Positions 9,378 to 16,530 are shown, numbered from the stretch's first letter. The stretch: 64,000 bases of DNA from Haemophilus parainfluenzae (GCF_900638025.1 NZ_LR134481.1:682001-746000), one strand, 5' to 3'. Notes: generated by a model not told the origin, from the letters alone. Program-made: numbers and translations.

Positions 9378-10313
9378 GCGCTTACTCAAGGCAATATTCA
9401 TAGTGCTTATCAACGTTTGTTGAATGGTGAAGATATTGAAGTTGTTCTCCGTGATTTAGAACATTTAAGCCAAAAGGAACGAGCTAAATTACTTGCCGAT
9501 TGTGATGCAGCATGCCGACAAGTGGTGCCAAGCTTATTAATGGCTGCAAATGATTTTTCAGAAGAGCAGGCTATTGCGCTAGGTAGTATCTTATCGAAAA
9601 TCCCGGCAGAACAACGTTCACGTGTTGATATGCTTGTTCAAGCAGAAAATAGTAAAACGCTTGAGGCTATAGAAAACAGTAAGAGTGATGTGGAAAAACA
9701 TATTGCTTTGGCTGTTAAGGTAATGAGATTTTTCCAAGCAGAGAATGCTGTTTCGGGAGGAAAGCCAAATAAACCTAAGACAACAAGCATACATAGTGAG
9801 AATAAAGATTACTCGAAAGATGTAGCTAATCTAGGAGTAAATCGAAATAAAGGATTAAATGAAAGGATTTCTAATCGCCAAAAAAATCATTACATTGATG
9901 AGCAACAAGCAGCTAAAAATGTTCATAAGGTTACTGCGCCAATTGATTTTGATGGGCATATATTAAATGTTGAGATTAATAAAAAAGGAAAATTGGTTGG
10001 TGGACATAGTATAGCCAATGGAAATATTAATTTTAAATCGAAGGGAAAACCAAATTCACAAGGAGTATATGAAGCAGAAATTCAGTATATTAATCCTAAA
10101 AATCAGAAAGTTTTGACTAAAAAATCAACGATGTTTCCTGATAACTGGTCAGCGAATAGAGTTAAATATGAAGTCGATATGGCGTATAAAAATCGAAATG
10201 AATATATTAGCCCTCAAAATGGAAAGGTTATGTGGGAATCAACTACACCTAGTGGTGTTAAAGTAACAGGTTATAAGGAACCTAAAGTAACAGTTTACCC
10301 ACTAATGAAATAG
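9012..10313 (+). CDS. Orphan CdiA C-terminal module with EndoU RNase toxin
   Basis: This continues the duplicated pretoxin domain (VENN at 9366-9377) into a 312-residue toxin region. The last ~120 residues are an EndoU nuclease domain: His in FDGHILNV, His in LVGGHSIANGN 16 residues later, GVYEAEI, TMFPDNWSANRVKYEVDMAY, and a C-terminal V-T-V-YP segment. The two-His plus C-terminal Thr arrangement is that of bacterial EndoU CDI toxins, which cleave RNA. Cys residues in CDAACR occur in the entry region. The frame opens at about 8915 without a plausible start (9012 is a GTG in repeat sequence), so it is likely silent. Immunity starts 10 bases later. Confidence 0.82.
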   Translation: MVASGLSPAVNNQIKKATTDAKGNVNTALNLTAHALWGAVEAYAGNRNVAAGAAGAAGGEVAAHFLASTLYNKSPEKLSEEEKRTVSSLSQVAAGIVGGTLSDSSDGAIIAAKTAKNAVENNALTQGNIHSAYQRLLNGEDIEVVLRDLEHLSQKERAKLLADCDAACRQVVPSLLMAANDFSEEQAIALGSILSKIPAEQRSRVDMLVQAENSKTLEAIENSKSDVEKHIALAVKVMRFFQAENAVSGGKPNKPKTTSIHSENKDYSKDVANLGVNRNKGLNERISNRQKNHYIDEQQAAKNVHKVTAPIDFDGHILNVEINKKGKLVGGHSIANGNINFKSKGKPNSQGVYEAEIQYINPKNQKVLTKKSTMFPDNWSANRVKYEVDMAYKNRNEYISPQNGKVMWESTTPSGVKVTGYKEPKVTVYPLMK

Positions 10314-10322
10314 GAGCTAATT

Positions 10323-10715
10323 ATGAATTTTAAGTTTTATTGGTATATATCGTCTACATGGAAAGATGGTGTTTTGAGACCTCGTTGCTCAATATTAAAT
10401 GTAGATGAGGCTTTAAATATAGTTAATTTTTTGATTGATGATGAGGGATTAGGTATAGGTCATTTGCAAAAGTGGATAAAAAATGGTCTTGAAGAGATTG
10501 ATAAAATATCTAAAAAAGAAATTTCTGAATATGATATGTGGGGACAAAGCTTAGGTGCGCTAATCTCATTAGATAAAGTAACTATTTATTGGGGGGATGA
10601 AGAATATCCTGATGATTATCTTGAGTTTGACCAATTTAAGATTATTTTATCTAAGTGGTATGACTTCTTACTATCTGAACCCAATATAAGTAATGAAGTT
10701 TATTTTTCAGTTTAG
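10323..10715 (+). CDS. Immunity protein paired with the EndoU toxin
   Basis: A 130-residue acidic soluble protein directly downstream of the EndoU toxin (10313), with AGGAG at 10312-10316 as ribosome site. Trp- and Asp-rich (WGDEEYPDDYLEFDQF) with no membrane helix, as expected for a basic nuclease's inhibitor. It has the same layout as the 126-residue protein at 11077: an aromatic N-terminus, a central MWGQSLG/SWGVEL motif, and a C-terminal LSKWYDFLL/LRLWLIF helix. That suggests two diverged immunity paralogues. Confidence 0.65.
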   Translation: MNFKFYWYISSTWKDGVLRPRCSILNVDEALNIVNFLIDDEGLGIGHLQKWIKNGLEEIDKISKKEISEYDMWGQSLGALISLDKVTIYWGDEEYPDDYLEFDQFKIILSKWYDFLLSEPNISNEVYFSV

Positions 10716-10729
10716 ATTAGAGGTATTTT

Positions 10730-11080
10730 ATGACAGTCATGATCGGTGGACATTCCGCCTTAGGCAATATACGTGTTGAGCGGATATTATACACTTATCC
10801 AAATGGCGTATATCTTGCACAGATTTCCGCCTTTGATAGTGAAACTAATCAATATATTGTGAAGACCAATAATAATGGGGAGACCTTGATGTTTCCTCAA
10901 ACGTGGACGGCAGATCGTATTAAAGTGGAAATTAATTCTGCTTATATGAATCAAGTAGATGATTTAGATCCTATTCGTAAAGCTGAAGGTATGTGGGTTG
11001 GTGTTTCAAATTCAGGCGTGCGTATAGAAGGTTATACCTATCCTGTCGTCACGGCTTTTCCAAGTGCTGAGCAGGAGTGA
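10730..11080 (+). CDS. Truncated EndoU toxin remnant
   Basis: A 116-residue piece of a second EndoU domain. It keeps GGHSALGN, GVYLAQISA, MFPQTWTADRIKVEINSAYMN and the end PVVTAFP, but starts just before GGHS and so lacks the first catalytic His region. It has its own AGAGGT ribosome site (10721-10726) and ATG, so it may be made, but is unlikely to be an active nuclease. It is a different EndoU lineage from the one ending at 10313. It overlaps the next immunity gene by 4 bases (ATGA). Confidence 0.72.
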   Translation: MTVMIGGHSALGNIRVERILYTYPNGVYLAQISAFDSETNQYIVKTNNNGETLMFPQTWTADRIKVEINSAYMNQVDDLDPIRKAEGMWVGVSNSGVRIEGYTYPVVTAFPSAEQE

Positions 11081-11457
11081 AGATGAAACTTATTTTTACG
11101 TATATTCAGCATAAAGGGCAAATTATTCCAACTTGCTATTTAGAGGAAAATCACCAATTAAATCCATTAACCGGCTATTTGAATGATCCAATGGGGGGAC
11201 CAAATTATTTCTCTTTTTTAGATCATTCATTGTCAATTTTGACGGATGATACAATTCAAGAATCGGATATTTCTTCTAATTCTTGGGGTGTAGAGTTGAT
11301 GAACGATGAAGTGAATTTTTATTTTCTCTTTGCTCAAGAAGAGGAGTCTCTTTATCTTACGTTGCCTCGTGGAATAATGATTGATGTGTTGAGGTTATGG
11401 CTGATTTTCCGAAGTCAAGAACCCGAAGAAGGCTTAACACAGCGGTTAGAATTTTAA
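11077..11457 (+). CDS. Immunity protein of the truncated EndoU cassette
   Basis: A 126-residue acidic soluble protein overlapping the EndoU remnant by 4 bases. It resembles the protein at 10323 in length and motif order (see there), so it is probably the immunity protein for the second EndoU variant. Its retention next to a broken toxin suggests defence rather than attack. Translation may start at either of two in-frame methionines (M1 or M3), and coupling through the overlap is likely. Confidence 0.62.
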   Translation: MKMKLIFTYIQHKGQIIPTCYLEENHQLNPLTGYLNDPMGGPNYFSFLDHSLSILTDDTIQESDISSNSWGVELMNDEVNFYFLFAQEEESLYLTLPRGIMIDVLRLWLIFRSQEPEEGLTQRLEF

Positions 11458-11461
11458 GTTG

Positions 11462-11520
11462 AAAGTGCGATCAATTTTCAAAGAGTTTTTAAACCTTTCA
11501 AAAATTGACCGCACTTTTGT
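11462..11520. terminator. Paired-USS terminator after EndoU cassettes
   Basis: AAAGTGCGATC (11462) and GACCGCACTTTT (to about 11519) flank the same spacer as the copy at 5066-5125; the left arm has one mismatch to the USS. Confidence 0.65.
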
Positions 11521-11549
11521 ATTTTAAAGATGCTTATTTTAATGAAATC

Positions 11550-11709
11550 TTATAATTTCACATCCAACTTCGCGTAAGCACATTCTACTTTTTCCAATGC
11601 TTTTTCCACGGAAATATCACGAGCGAGTAACACATCTAAACGGCGATGGCCATTGACTTCGTCTTTTCCGAAAAAGTGAATATTACTATTAAACCTAAAC
11701 CTTGCATTG
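11550..11709 (-). pseudogene. 3'-terminal fragment of a purT-like gene (junction repeat, copy 2)
   Basis: Nearly identical to 5156-5320 over ~160 bases, differing at only a few positions by eye. It encodes the same PurT-like tail on the minus strand and again ends abruptly at the CATTGGTGTA boundary, here joined to a different downstream sequence. Confidence 0.6.
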
Positions 11710-11710
11710 G

Positions 11711-11917
11711 TGTATGCAAGCAAAAGGCATTTCTGCTGAATCATTAAAATCAGGTGTTCTAGAAAATCATCAAAATTATTTGCTACAGGCAAAAATTCAG
11801 CCTAAACAGCTTGAGAATGAATTAAAAGTTACTAAACCTAAAAATATGACTGTTGATTTATCAGGAAAACCAGTTGAAAAAGTGAAATCTGTTAAATCAT
11901 CAAATCTTGAATTATAA
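11711..11917 (+). pseudogene. C-terminal fragment of an unknown protein (toxin or relaxase tail)
   Basis: Open from the PurT-like junction to a stop at 11915-11917, about 68 residues, Lys- and Gln-rich, with no credible start. It contains MQAKGISAESLKSG, closely matching MQQKGITAEALKSG in the broken gene at 13508-13893. Because that second fragment lies among conjugation genes, both may be tails of relaxase-like proteins rather than CDI toxins. The position before a small gene also fits a toxin tail. Function not recognised. Confidence 0.5.
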
Positions 11918-11931
11918 CCGCAGGGGGCATT

Positions 11932-12117
11932 ATGAAATTTAAAGTTACACTTCGTTCATCAGTTCCATTTACTCGATTAGGAGAGTTAAGCAAGAGTATT
12001 GAGGTGGAAGCCGAGAATATCGAGGAGGCTAAACGTCGAGGGCATACCTTAATTGCTATGGAAAACGGCAAAACCTACCCTATCTTTGGTGTATCTGTTG
12101 AAGTCGAAGAAATTTAA
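11932..12117 (+). CDS. Small conserved-looking protein, possible immunity or plasmid gene
   Basis: A 61-residue protein with a strong AGGGGG ribosome site (11922-11927) ahead of the ATG. The sequence is beta/alpha in character (KFKVTLRSS, SIEVEAENIEEAKRRG) with no membrane helix or signal peptide. It follows the fragment ending at 11917 by 14 bases and is followed by a strong terminator at 12121, so the pair is transcribed to a defined end. It could be an immunity gene or a small plasmid-borne protein; I do not recognise it. Confidence 0.55.
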   Translation: MKFKVTLRSSVPFTRLGELSKSIEVEAENIEEAKRRGHTLIAMENGKTYPIFGVSVEVEEI

Positions 12118-12120
12118 TTA

Positions 12121-12161
12121 AAAAAATTGCCCTGGCGTATCCGCTAGGGCAATTTTTTTAC
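12121..12161. terminator. Strong hairpin terminator, copy 1 of a duplicated element
   Basis: The stem ATTGCCCT/AGGGCAAT with loop around GGCGTATCCGCT is flanked by A- and T-runs, so it can work in both directions for the convergent genes at 12117 and 12167. A copy differing at one stem-side base lies at 12938-12975. Confidence 0.88.
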
Positions 12162-12166
12162 TTTTT

Positions 12167-12520
12167 CTAATCTTTCAAAATTGATTCAACGATATCTTGT
12201 ACTTCAGATAAAATATAGTTAGGCACAGATTCAACTTTTTTTGCATTTCTATTTCTAAAATCAACCATTCGAGTTTGGTATGCAATAATCACACCTTGAG
12301 TTTGACAGCCAGTTCCACTTAGTGTTACTGCAAAGCCGTTATCTCTAGCAAGAGTTGCATTTCCTTGTGTAATAGGGGCTATCATCATAAATCCTAGTTT
12401 GTGAAATTCGCTATTGCTTAATACTAAAGCAGGGCGTCTTTCCCCTTGTAGTTCATTTCCTACAACTGGATTTAAGCAAATGGTAATAATGTCCCCTTTT
12501 TTAAATGTAGATCCAGCCAT
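12167..12520 (-). CDS. mazF: MazF-family endoribonuclease toxin
   Basis: A 117-residue type II toxin that cleaves mRNA. The N-terminal KKGDIITICLNPVVGNE and GERRPALVLS motifs and the central MIAPITQG match MazF/PemK. The start at 12520 overlaps the mazE stop as TAATG, giving translational coupling; a longer reading into mazE is not needed. Length is normal for the family and no key motif is missing. It lies with mazE between two copies of the same terminator, inside conjugative-element debris, so it is probably a plasmid addiction module now fixed in the chromosome (inference). Confidence 0.9.
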   Translation of the reverse strand: MAGSTFKKGDIITICLNPVVGNELQGERRPALVLSNSEFHKLGFMMIAPITQGNATLARDNGFAVTLSGTGCQTQGVIIAYQTRMVDFRNRNAKKVESVPNYILSEVQDIVESILKD

Positions 12521-12798
12521 TAAATTTCGTTTCCTATTGGCGTGAGTGAATCCCACTCTTCAACGGTGGGTAATTGTTTAAATGAAGTCATTGCAAGACG
12601 TTCATTTAAGGTTAATCGTCTTTTTTCATTTGGATTATTAGGAATAATCACTACTTTAATTGTATTGTTGTTAATTTTTTCTAATTCTAAAAAATCTCCC
12701 ATATTTAAATTCATAGCATTAGTAAAATCTTTTGGTAAACGGATTGCTTTACTATTGCCCCATTGTTTCACTTGTAGTCTTATATTCATATTGTTCAT
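12520..12798 (-). CDS. mazE: MazE-family antitoxin
   Basis: A 92-residue antitoxin with an N-terminal AbrB/SpoVT-type DNA-binding fold (VKQWGNSKAIRLPKDF) and an acidic C-terminal tail (TVEEWDSL) expected to wrap MazF. ATG occurs at 12798 and again three codons later; neither has a strong ribosome site. A promoter (12906-12935) and a 17-base palindrome (12883-12899) lie upstream, fitting autorepression by the MazEF complex. Confidence 0.88.
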   Translation of the reverse strand: MNNMNIRLQVKQWGNSKAIRLPKDFTNAMNLNMGDFLELEKINNNTIKVVIIPNNPNEKRRLTLNERLAMTSFKQLPTVEEWDSLTPIGNEI

Positions 12799-12882
12799 AT
12801 AGCTGATAAAACTCTTATCCTTTGCTGCACCAAAAGATAAGCCAAAATTCAGCTTCTCCTTATCATGTTAATTTCCCCACAG

Positions 12883-12899
12883 GTATCATTTAATGATAC
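12883..12899. promoter_or_regulatory. Palindromic operator, likely MazE(F) binding site
   Basis: GTATCATTTAATGATAC is a 17-base inverted repeat with 8-base arms. It lies just downstream of the mazEF -10 element, the usual place for antitoxin autorepression. Confidence 0.6.
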
Positions 12900-12905
12900 A
12901 GTGCT

Positions 12906-12935
12906 AGTATATAATCTTGTTTATTCTTATGTCAA
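12906..12935 (-). promoter_or_regulatory. mazEF promoter
   Basis: On the minus strand TTGACA (12935-12930) and TATACT (12911-12906) are separated by 18 bases. The -35 is consensus and the -10 has one mismatch. Confidence 0.65.
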
Positions 12936-12937
12936 AT

Positions 12938-12976
12938 AAAAAAATTGCCCTGGCGTATCCGCCAGGGCAATTTTTA
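12938..12976. terminator. Hairpin terminator, copy 2, downstream of traG fragment
   Basis: Same hairpin and loop as 12121-12161, with the stem extended because GCCAGGG replaces GCTAGGG. It lies 41 bases beyond the traG stop, so it is probably the original traG terminator. Confidence 0.85.
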
Positions 12977-13016
12977 TTATTTCTTATCGAACTCAAATTC
13001 GACTTTCTTTTCAGCT

Positions 13017-13502
13017 TTATTGAGCTTCAATAATCGAGTAGTCTTTGCGTTGTTGGAACACTGGCTCGTCAAAATAAATGATTTTGTCGGCAATAAATGG
13101 TTTTACTTTTTCCATAATGACAATTTCTTTTAAGGCGACCGACGTATTTTTGTAGTTGATTGTGCCTAAATCAACAATCTCTTGTGGTAACATCAACGCA
13201 CGGCGTTCTTTTTTTGGTGTTACGTTACGAGTACGTTTACCTCCTGAATAGGAATAGCTTGTTTCTTTGGTTTTAACTGTTTTATAGCCTAATGTTTCGC
13301 TAATTTCTCTTGTCGTTTCATCTACGTCTTTTGGTGGGTAAACAAGACGGATTGTGCAGTTTTTTCGTAGATTGTCAGCTCTCTCTTTGCCATAGAGTTT
13401 AGGGCTGCATAATTGAGTATGATCTTGCACTATAATTAAATAGCGCACGTTATAGCCAGCCGTAAAATGCTTCCATTCAAGCTCATAGATGTGATTATAA
13501 GG
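13017..13502 (-). pseudogene. C-terminal fragment of a TraG/VirD4-type coupling protein
   Basis: About 160 residues of a conjugative coupling ATPase C-terminus: LIIVQDHTQL, RKNCTIRLVYPPKDVDETTREISETLGYKTV, ERRALMLPQEIV, EIVIMEKVKPFIADKIIYF. The N-terminal membrane part and Walker motifs are absent, and the reading frame runs into an unrelated plus-strand fragment near 13500. In a working type IV system this protein passes DNA to the secretion channel; here it is inactive debris. The 3' end is intact, with stop and terminator. Confidence 0.82.
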
Positions 13503-13507
13503 GGCTT

Positions 13508-13893
13508 GAGAGCATTATCGAGAAAGGACTAACCCCTTTATCTCTAAATTCAGAAAAGGAGTACAAAATAGATTTCTCTTTCAATAAAGAAGAATCTGAA
13601 AAATTAGGTCAAAAGTCTTATGATGTTTTGGTAAATGGAGTAAGAGCTGATAATCTTCTAAAGAAAGATAGCCAGCTCTCAAAGGCACTCGAGGGGCTGG
13701 CTACGCATAAGGATATGCAGCAAAAAGGCATAACCGCAGAAGCCTTAAAATCAGGAACAATCCAGCCGTTAATGCTGATAATGAATTTAAGGTAAATAGA
13801 CCTGAAGCAAGAACAATTAACGCCACAGACTCCAAAATTGAGCCTAAAAAGCAAGAGCTTCAGGCTCAAAAGGCTAAGAGCTTTTCTCTATAA
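13508..13893 (+). pseudogene. Frameshifted C-terminal fragment of a mobilisation-type protein
   Basis: Open from the junction with traG (about 13508) with no start. One frame reads KLGQKSYDVLVNG...LATHKDMQQKGITAEALKSG and stops at about 13793. A single-base frameshift near 13756 leads to a second frame ending in KAKSFSL-stop at 13893. Highly charged and helical, like the tail of a large relaxase or conjugation protein (inference from neighbours). It shares the MQxKGIxAExLKSG motif with 11711-11917. Not functional as it stands. Confidence 0.6.
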
Positions 13894-13898
13894 ATGGA

Positions 13899-13949
13899 AA
13901 TCCCCAAAGGGCAAAAACTAGCGTAGTCTGTTTTTGTTCTTTGGGGATT
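13899..13949. terminator. Long nested hairpin after the mobilisation fragment
   Basis: AATCCCCAAAG (13899-13909) pairs with CTTTGGGGATT (13939-13949). Inside, GCAAAAAC and GTTTTTGT pair again. It terminates the plus-strand fragment and faces the end of the recombinase gene. Confidence 0.7.
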
Positions 13950-13975
13950 CAGCAACGACCGCAGGGAGGCGGTAG

Positions 13976-14551
13976 CTATTTTATTTTCTTTTTGTATCGG
14001 CTTATTGTTGCTCTCGACACTTCATATTTTTTTGATAATTCATTTATTGATAATTTCTTTTTTATATCTTTTACAAGTCTTTCTTCTATCTTTTCTGATA
14101 ACTTTTTAGGTCGTCCGCCGATTGCTTTTAAATCTCCTGATTCCACTTTTGCCAGCTTTCCGCCTTGTGTTCTTTCTACAATAAAATTACGCTCTAATTC
14201 GGCGAATAACCCCAATAGATGAATCATAGCCATAGTCATCGGATCCTTGCGTTTCGTGGTGTCTATTGATTGATTTAATGCAATGAAGCCGATTTTATTT
14301 TCCAATAAAAAATCTAGCATTTTTAAGCATTGGCTTAGGCTACGCCCTAGCCTATCAAGTTTTGTAACTACAACTGTATCGCCCTCTCGAATATAATTGA
14401 GCAACTCATTGAGCTGCTCTTCGTTTTTTTCGGCTTTGCCTGAATGCTTACCTGAAAAGATTTTTTTACAGCCAACTTTCTCAAGTTCGGATATTTGCTC
14501 ATTTAAGTCTTGCTTTAATGTGCTAACTCTTGCGTATCCTATTTTAGCCAT
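13976..14551 (-). CDS. Serine recombinase (resolvase/invertase family)
   Basis: A 191-residue site-specific recombinase. The N-terminal catalytic domain has GYARVSTLKQD with Ser10 as nucleophile, KLDRLGRS at mid-domain, and the E-helix region AELERNFIVERTQGG. The C-terminal helix-turn-helix reads LSINELSKKYEVSRATISRYKK. Full length for resolvases such as those of plasmids and Tn3 transposons. The 75-residue gene upstream overlaps its start by 8 bases, so the two form an operon. Probably a plasmid multimer-resolution or inversion enzyme from the element that brought in traG; it may still be active. Confidence 0.92.
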   Translation of the reverse strand: MAKIGYARVSTLKQDLNEQISELEKVGCKKIFSGKHSGKAEKNEEQLNELLNYIREGDTVVVTKLDRLGRSLSQCLKMLDFLLENKIGFIALNQSIDTTKRKDPMTMAMIHLLGLFAELERNFIVERTQGGKLAKVESGDLKAIGGRPKKLSEKIEERLVKDIKKKLSINELSKKYEVSRATISRYKKKIK

Positions 14552-14771
14552 TTTTTTTATGTTTTTTTACATTTAAAATAAATTTGTAAAATTCACCGTG
14601 AGTAATGTTTTGAGTGCTTGTTCTACCCAAATATGATTTAGCTTCTTCTCCCCATTTTCTCAATATTTTTCTATTCTCTTCATTATTTTTCCAGTTATAT
14701 TGAGACAAGATATAATCTATTTCGTGATCTTGAGAGAAATTGATGTATTCCCAATCTGATTTTCTAACCAT
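14544..14771 (-). CDS. Hypothetical small protein in operon with the serine recombinase
   Basis: Start chosen at ATG 14771 because GGAGGAAC lies directly upstream; an earlier in-frame ATG at 14798 has none. The 75-residue protein is charged and aromatic (SDWEYINFSQDHEIDYILSQ), with no membrane helix or signal peptide and a basic end (KKHKKNG). Eight-base overlap with the recombinase start suggests coupled translation and a related job. Family not recognised. Confidence 0.6.
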   Translation of the reverse strand: MVRKSDWEYINFSQDHEIDYILSQYNWKNNEENRKILRKWGEEAKSYLGRTSTQNITHGEFYKFILNVKKHKKNG

Positions 14772-15025
14772 AGTTCCTCCTGTTATTTTTGGTTGCATAT
14801 AATTATCATCGTGAATAAACTCAAATTTCGATGTTTCAAAAGTTAAAAACTTTTGCGCTACCTATAATATACCTTTTCAAAACTTATACAATATAGTTTT
14901 GTGCTAGCCAATAAATTTATTTTAATCTTTCGATATGTTTTTGGGGCTTACCCCACGCTAAAGCGTGCGGTCGGGCTATATTTTTAGGCTTCAGACTGTG
15001 GCATTCTGCCTTTGCTTCAACTCTA

Positions 15026-15088
15026 AAAACTCAACCTCTTCAATGTAGCCAGGAACGCTAAAGCATTCTTGGCTACATATTGAGTTTT
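15026..15088. repeat. 63-base nested hairpin
   Basis: The outer stem AAAACTCAA/TTGAGTTTT encloses the inner stem TGTAGCCA/TGGCTACA, which continues with minor bulges through GGAACGCT/AGCATTC. No long T-run follows, so it is not a typical terminator. Confidence 0.7.
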
Positions 15089-15346
15089 CGCCCTTTCGGG
15101 TAACTATCCCTAAGCCGATAATTCGAGGACTATTTTTATGCCTCTTATATGCTTTCTATGTGTTTTTTATCCGCTTTTATTCTTTAATCATTCCTTTCAT
15201 CTGTCGCCTTTTACATCGAGCGGTAGCACGCTCCGCAAGGTTTCGGCAGGAGGGGAGGTAAGGCAGGCTATCCGCTGGTTACTTCCGCACGCCCGAAAAT
15301 ATCAGCCAGCCACGAATCACGCCCAGCAGGTTTACCGCTTCGCTCC

Positions 15347-15367
15347 ATTAAGGCTTGCAGCCTTAAT
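15347..15367. repeat. Perfect 9-base inverted repeat at the plasmid/cdiA junction
   Basis: ATTAAGGCT-TGC-AGCCTTAAT, 14 bases before cdiA homology resumes at about 15382. It could be a recombinase site, transfer-origin repeat or terminator stem. Confidence 0.55.
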
Positions 15368-15381
15368 AATCCGCAACTTTT

Positions 15382-15816
15382 AGCCGGACGGGATTTAACC
15401 CGTATTTATACCAATCAATTAGAGAACCAAGGCACGATTTTAGGCGAAACGGTTGATTTATCTGCTCAACAAAACCTGATTAACCTCGGTGGACGCATTG
15501 AGGCGGTAAAATCCCTCTCGCTGTCGGCGGGGAAAAATTTAGACATTAGCAGTACGCTGTCTTCTTCAGAAAGTGCTGACGGCAATGTTGCCCGCACGGT
15601 GTTAGACCGTTTTGCCAGCGTGAAAGTCACCGGTGCAGGCGGTCGTTTGGCATTACACAGCAATGAGAACCTGACGATAAAAGCGGCCGATATTGAAAGC
15701 CAAGGTAGTTTAAGCGCAACGGCAGGGAACATGTTAAACGTGACGACATTAACGGTGAGCAATAAAGAGTATTACAACGGCGATGCGGATAACTACTATC
15801 GTTTAAAGAAAGAACA
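15382..15816 (+). pseudogene. Fragment of a cdiA haemagglutinin-repeat region
   Basis: Matches main cdiA bases ~398-825 closely (for example the shared stretch SAQQNLINLGGRIEAVKSLS) after a more divergent first 60 bases. It begins at the plasmid-like segment and breaks at TATCGTTTA (about 15805) into an out-of-frame toxin tail. It lacks both ends of cdiA, so it is non-functional alone but is a ~430-base homology block for recombination with the resident gene. Confidence 0.85.
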
Positions 15817-16095
15817 ACTTCAGATGGTTCAATTCGGATTGAAAATCATGCTAGTGACCCAGTAGGTAGTATGCCGATTTTATTGGGGGGAAATACTGCA
15901 ACGACATCTGAAAATAATCTCAATAAAGGTTGGATTGCACGTATTAGCGATATATTTGGTGACAATTCATCAGTACATAATTGCCATGGCTTAGGACAAC
16001 GGCAATGTATTACTGATGGATATCGAACTGAGGGAGATCTTAAAATGGGAAATGAGCAAACCATTTTTAATTTAAATAAATCAAAAGGAGAATGA
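15811..16095 (+). pseudogene. Toxin-tail remnant upstream of a lipoprotein
   Basis: Open for 94 codons with no start; the frame differs from the cdiA fragment before it. Ser/Asn/Gly-rich, with a Cys-containing core (SSVHNCHGLGQRQCITDGY) and end NKSKGE-stop. It stops 1 base before the next gene, the spacing seen for toxin and immunity genes. Family unknown. Confidence 0.5.
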
Positions 16096-16096
16096 T

Positions 16097-16429
16097 ATGA
16101 AGATTCTATTTTTTATATTTGGTTTGCTAACAATCAATGCTTGTTCTTTTGGAGGATTTCAACCTCCACCACCACATGATCATTGGCGTTTGCATAATTC
16201 TAAGATTTTATTTCCAACCTTAGATCCTCAAAGAATTAATAAATATCTTGACAGAAGAGAAAAAGACATGTCGGATTGTGGTATGGATTATGTGGTAGGA
16301 GAAAGTGATAATCCGGAGGTAAATCTTTGTTTAGAGAAAAAAGGCTGGTATTTAGAAGGTGGACTAATCTGTGAAGAAAAAACAATGTGGAATAGACCTG
16401 CATGTATTCAATGGCGAAAAAAAACATAG
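16097..16429 (+). CDS. Small lipoprotein, possible immunity protein
   Basis: A 110-residue protein with a short hydrophobic signal and an INAC lipobox (Cys16), then a Pro-rich segment (PPPPHDH) and a Cys/Trp-rich C-terminal half (MSDCGMDYVVGE, CLEKKGW, CEEKTMWNRPACIQW) that may be disulphide-bonded. Probably anchored in an outer or inner membrane facing the periplasm. AGGAG at 16086-16090 is the ribosome site, within the preceding fragment. By position it would be the immunity protein for a periplasm-acting toxin; a conjugation entry-exclusion lipoprotein is an alternative. Confidence 0.55.
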   Translation: MKILFFIFGLLTINACSFGGFQPPPPHDHWRLHNSKILFPTLDPQRINKYLDRREKDMSDCGMDYVVGESDNPEVNLCLEKKGWYLEGGLICEEKTMWNRPACIQWRKKT

Positions 16430-16473
16430 CAAACCTGATGCTAAGCCTTGGCAGTAATTAACAAAGGTGTTTA

Positions 16474-16530
16474 AAAGTGCGGTCAATATTCAGTGAATTT
16501 TAAAATCTCTTGAATATTGACCGCACTTTT
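16474..16530. terminator. Paired-USS terminator after the lipoprotein
   Basis: AAAGTGCGGT (16474-16483) and ACCGCACTTT with an AATATT-centred spacer variant, followed by T's. Confidence 0.72.

Larger units (their letters stand above)
14772..15381. other. Non-coding, structured plasmid-like segment
   Basis: About 600 bases without a credible gene. From 14772 to 14930 it holds the AT-rich promoter region of the recombinase operon, including AAAAGTTAAAAACTTTT. From 14930 it contains several hairpins (CACGCTAAAGCGTG near 14953; a 63-base nested hairpin at 15026-15088). From about 15200 it is GC-rich and ends with a 9-base inverted repeat at 15347-15367. The minus strand near 15260 contains GATAGCCTGCC, loosely like a MOB-P nic site. 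Possible origin of transfer or replication; unproven. Confidence 0.45.

Noticed and set aside
15138..15383. 81-codon open reading frame in the plasmid-like segment
   Set aside because: Crosses structured and GC-rich non-coding sequence and runs toward cdiA homology in a different frame; no ribosome site and composition unlike a protein of this genome.
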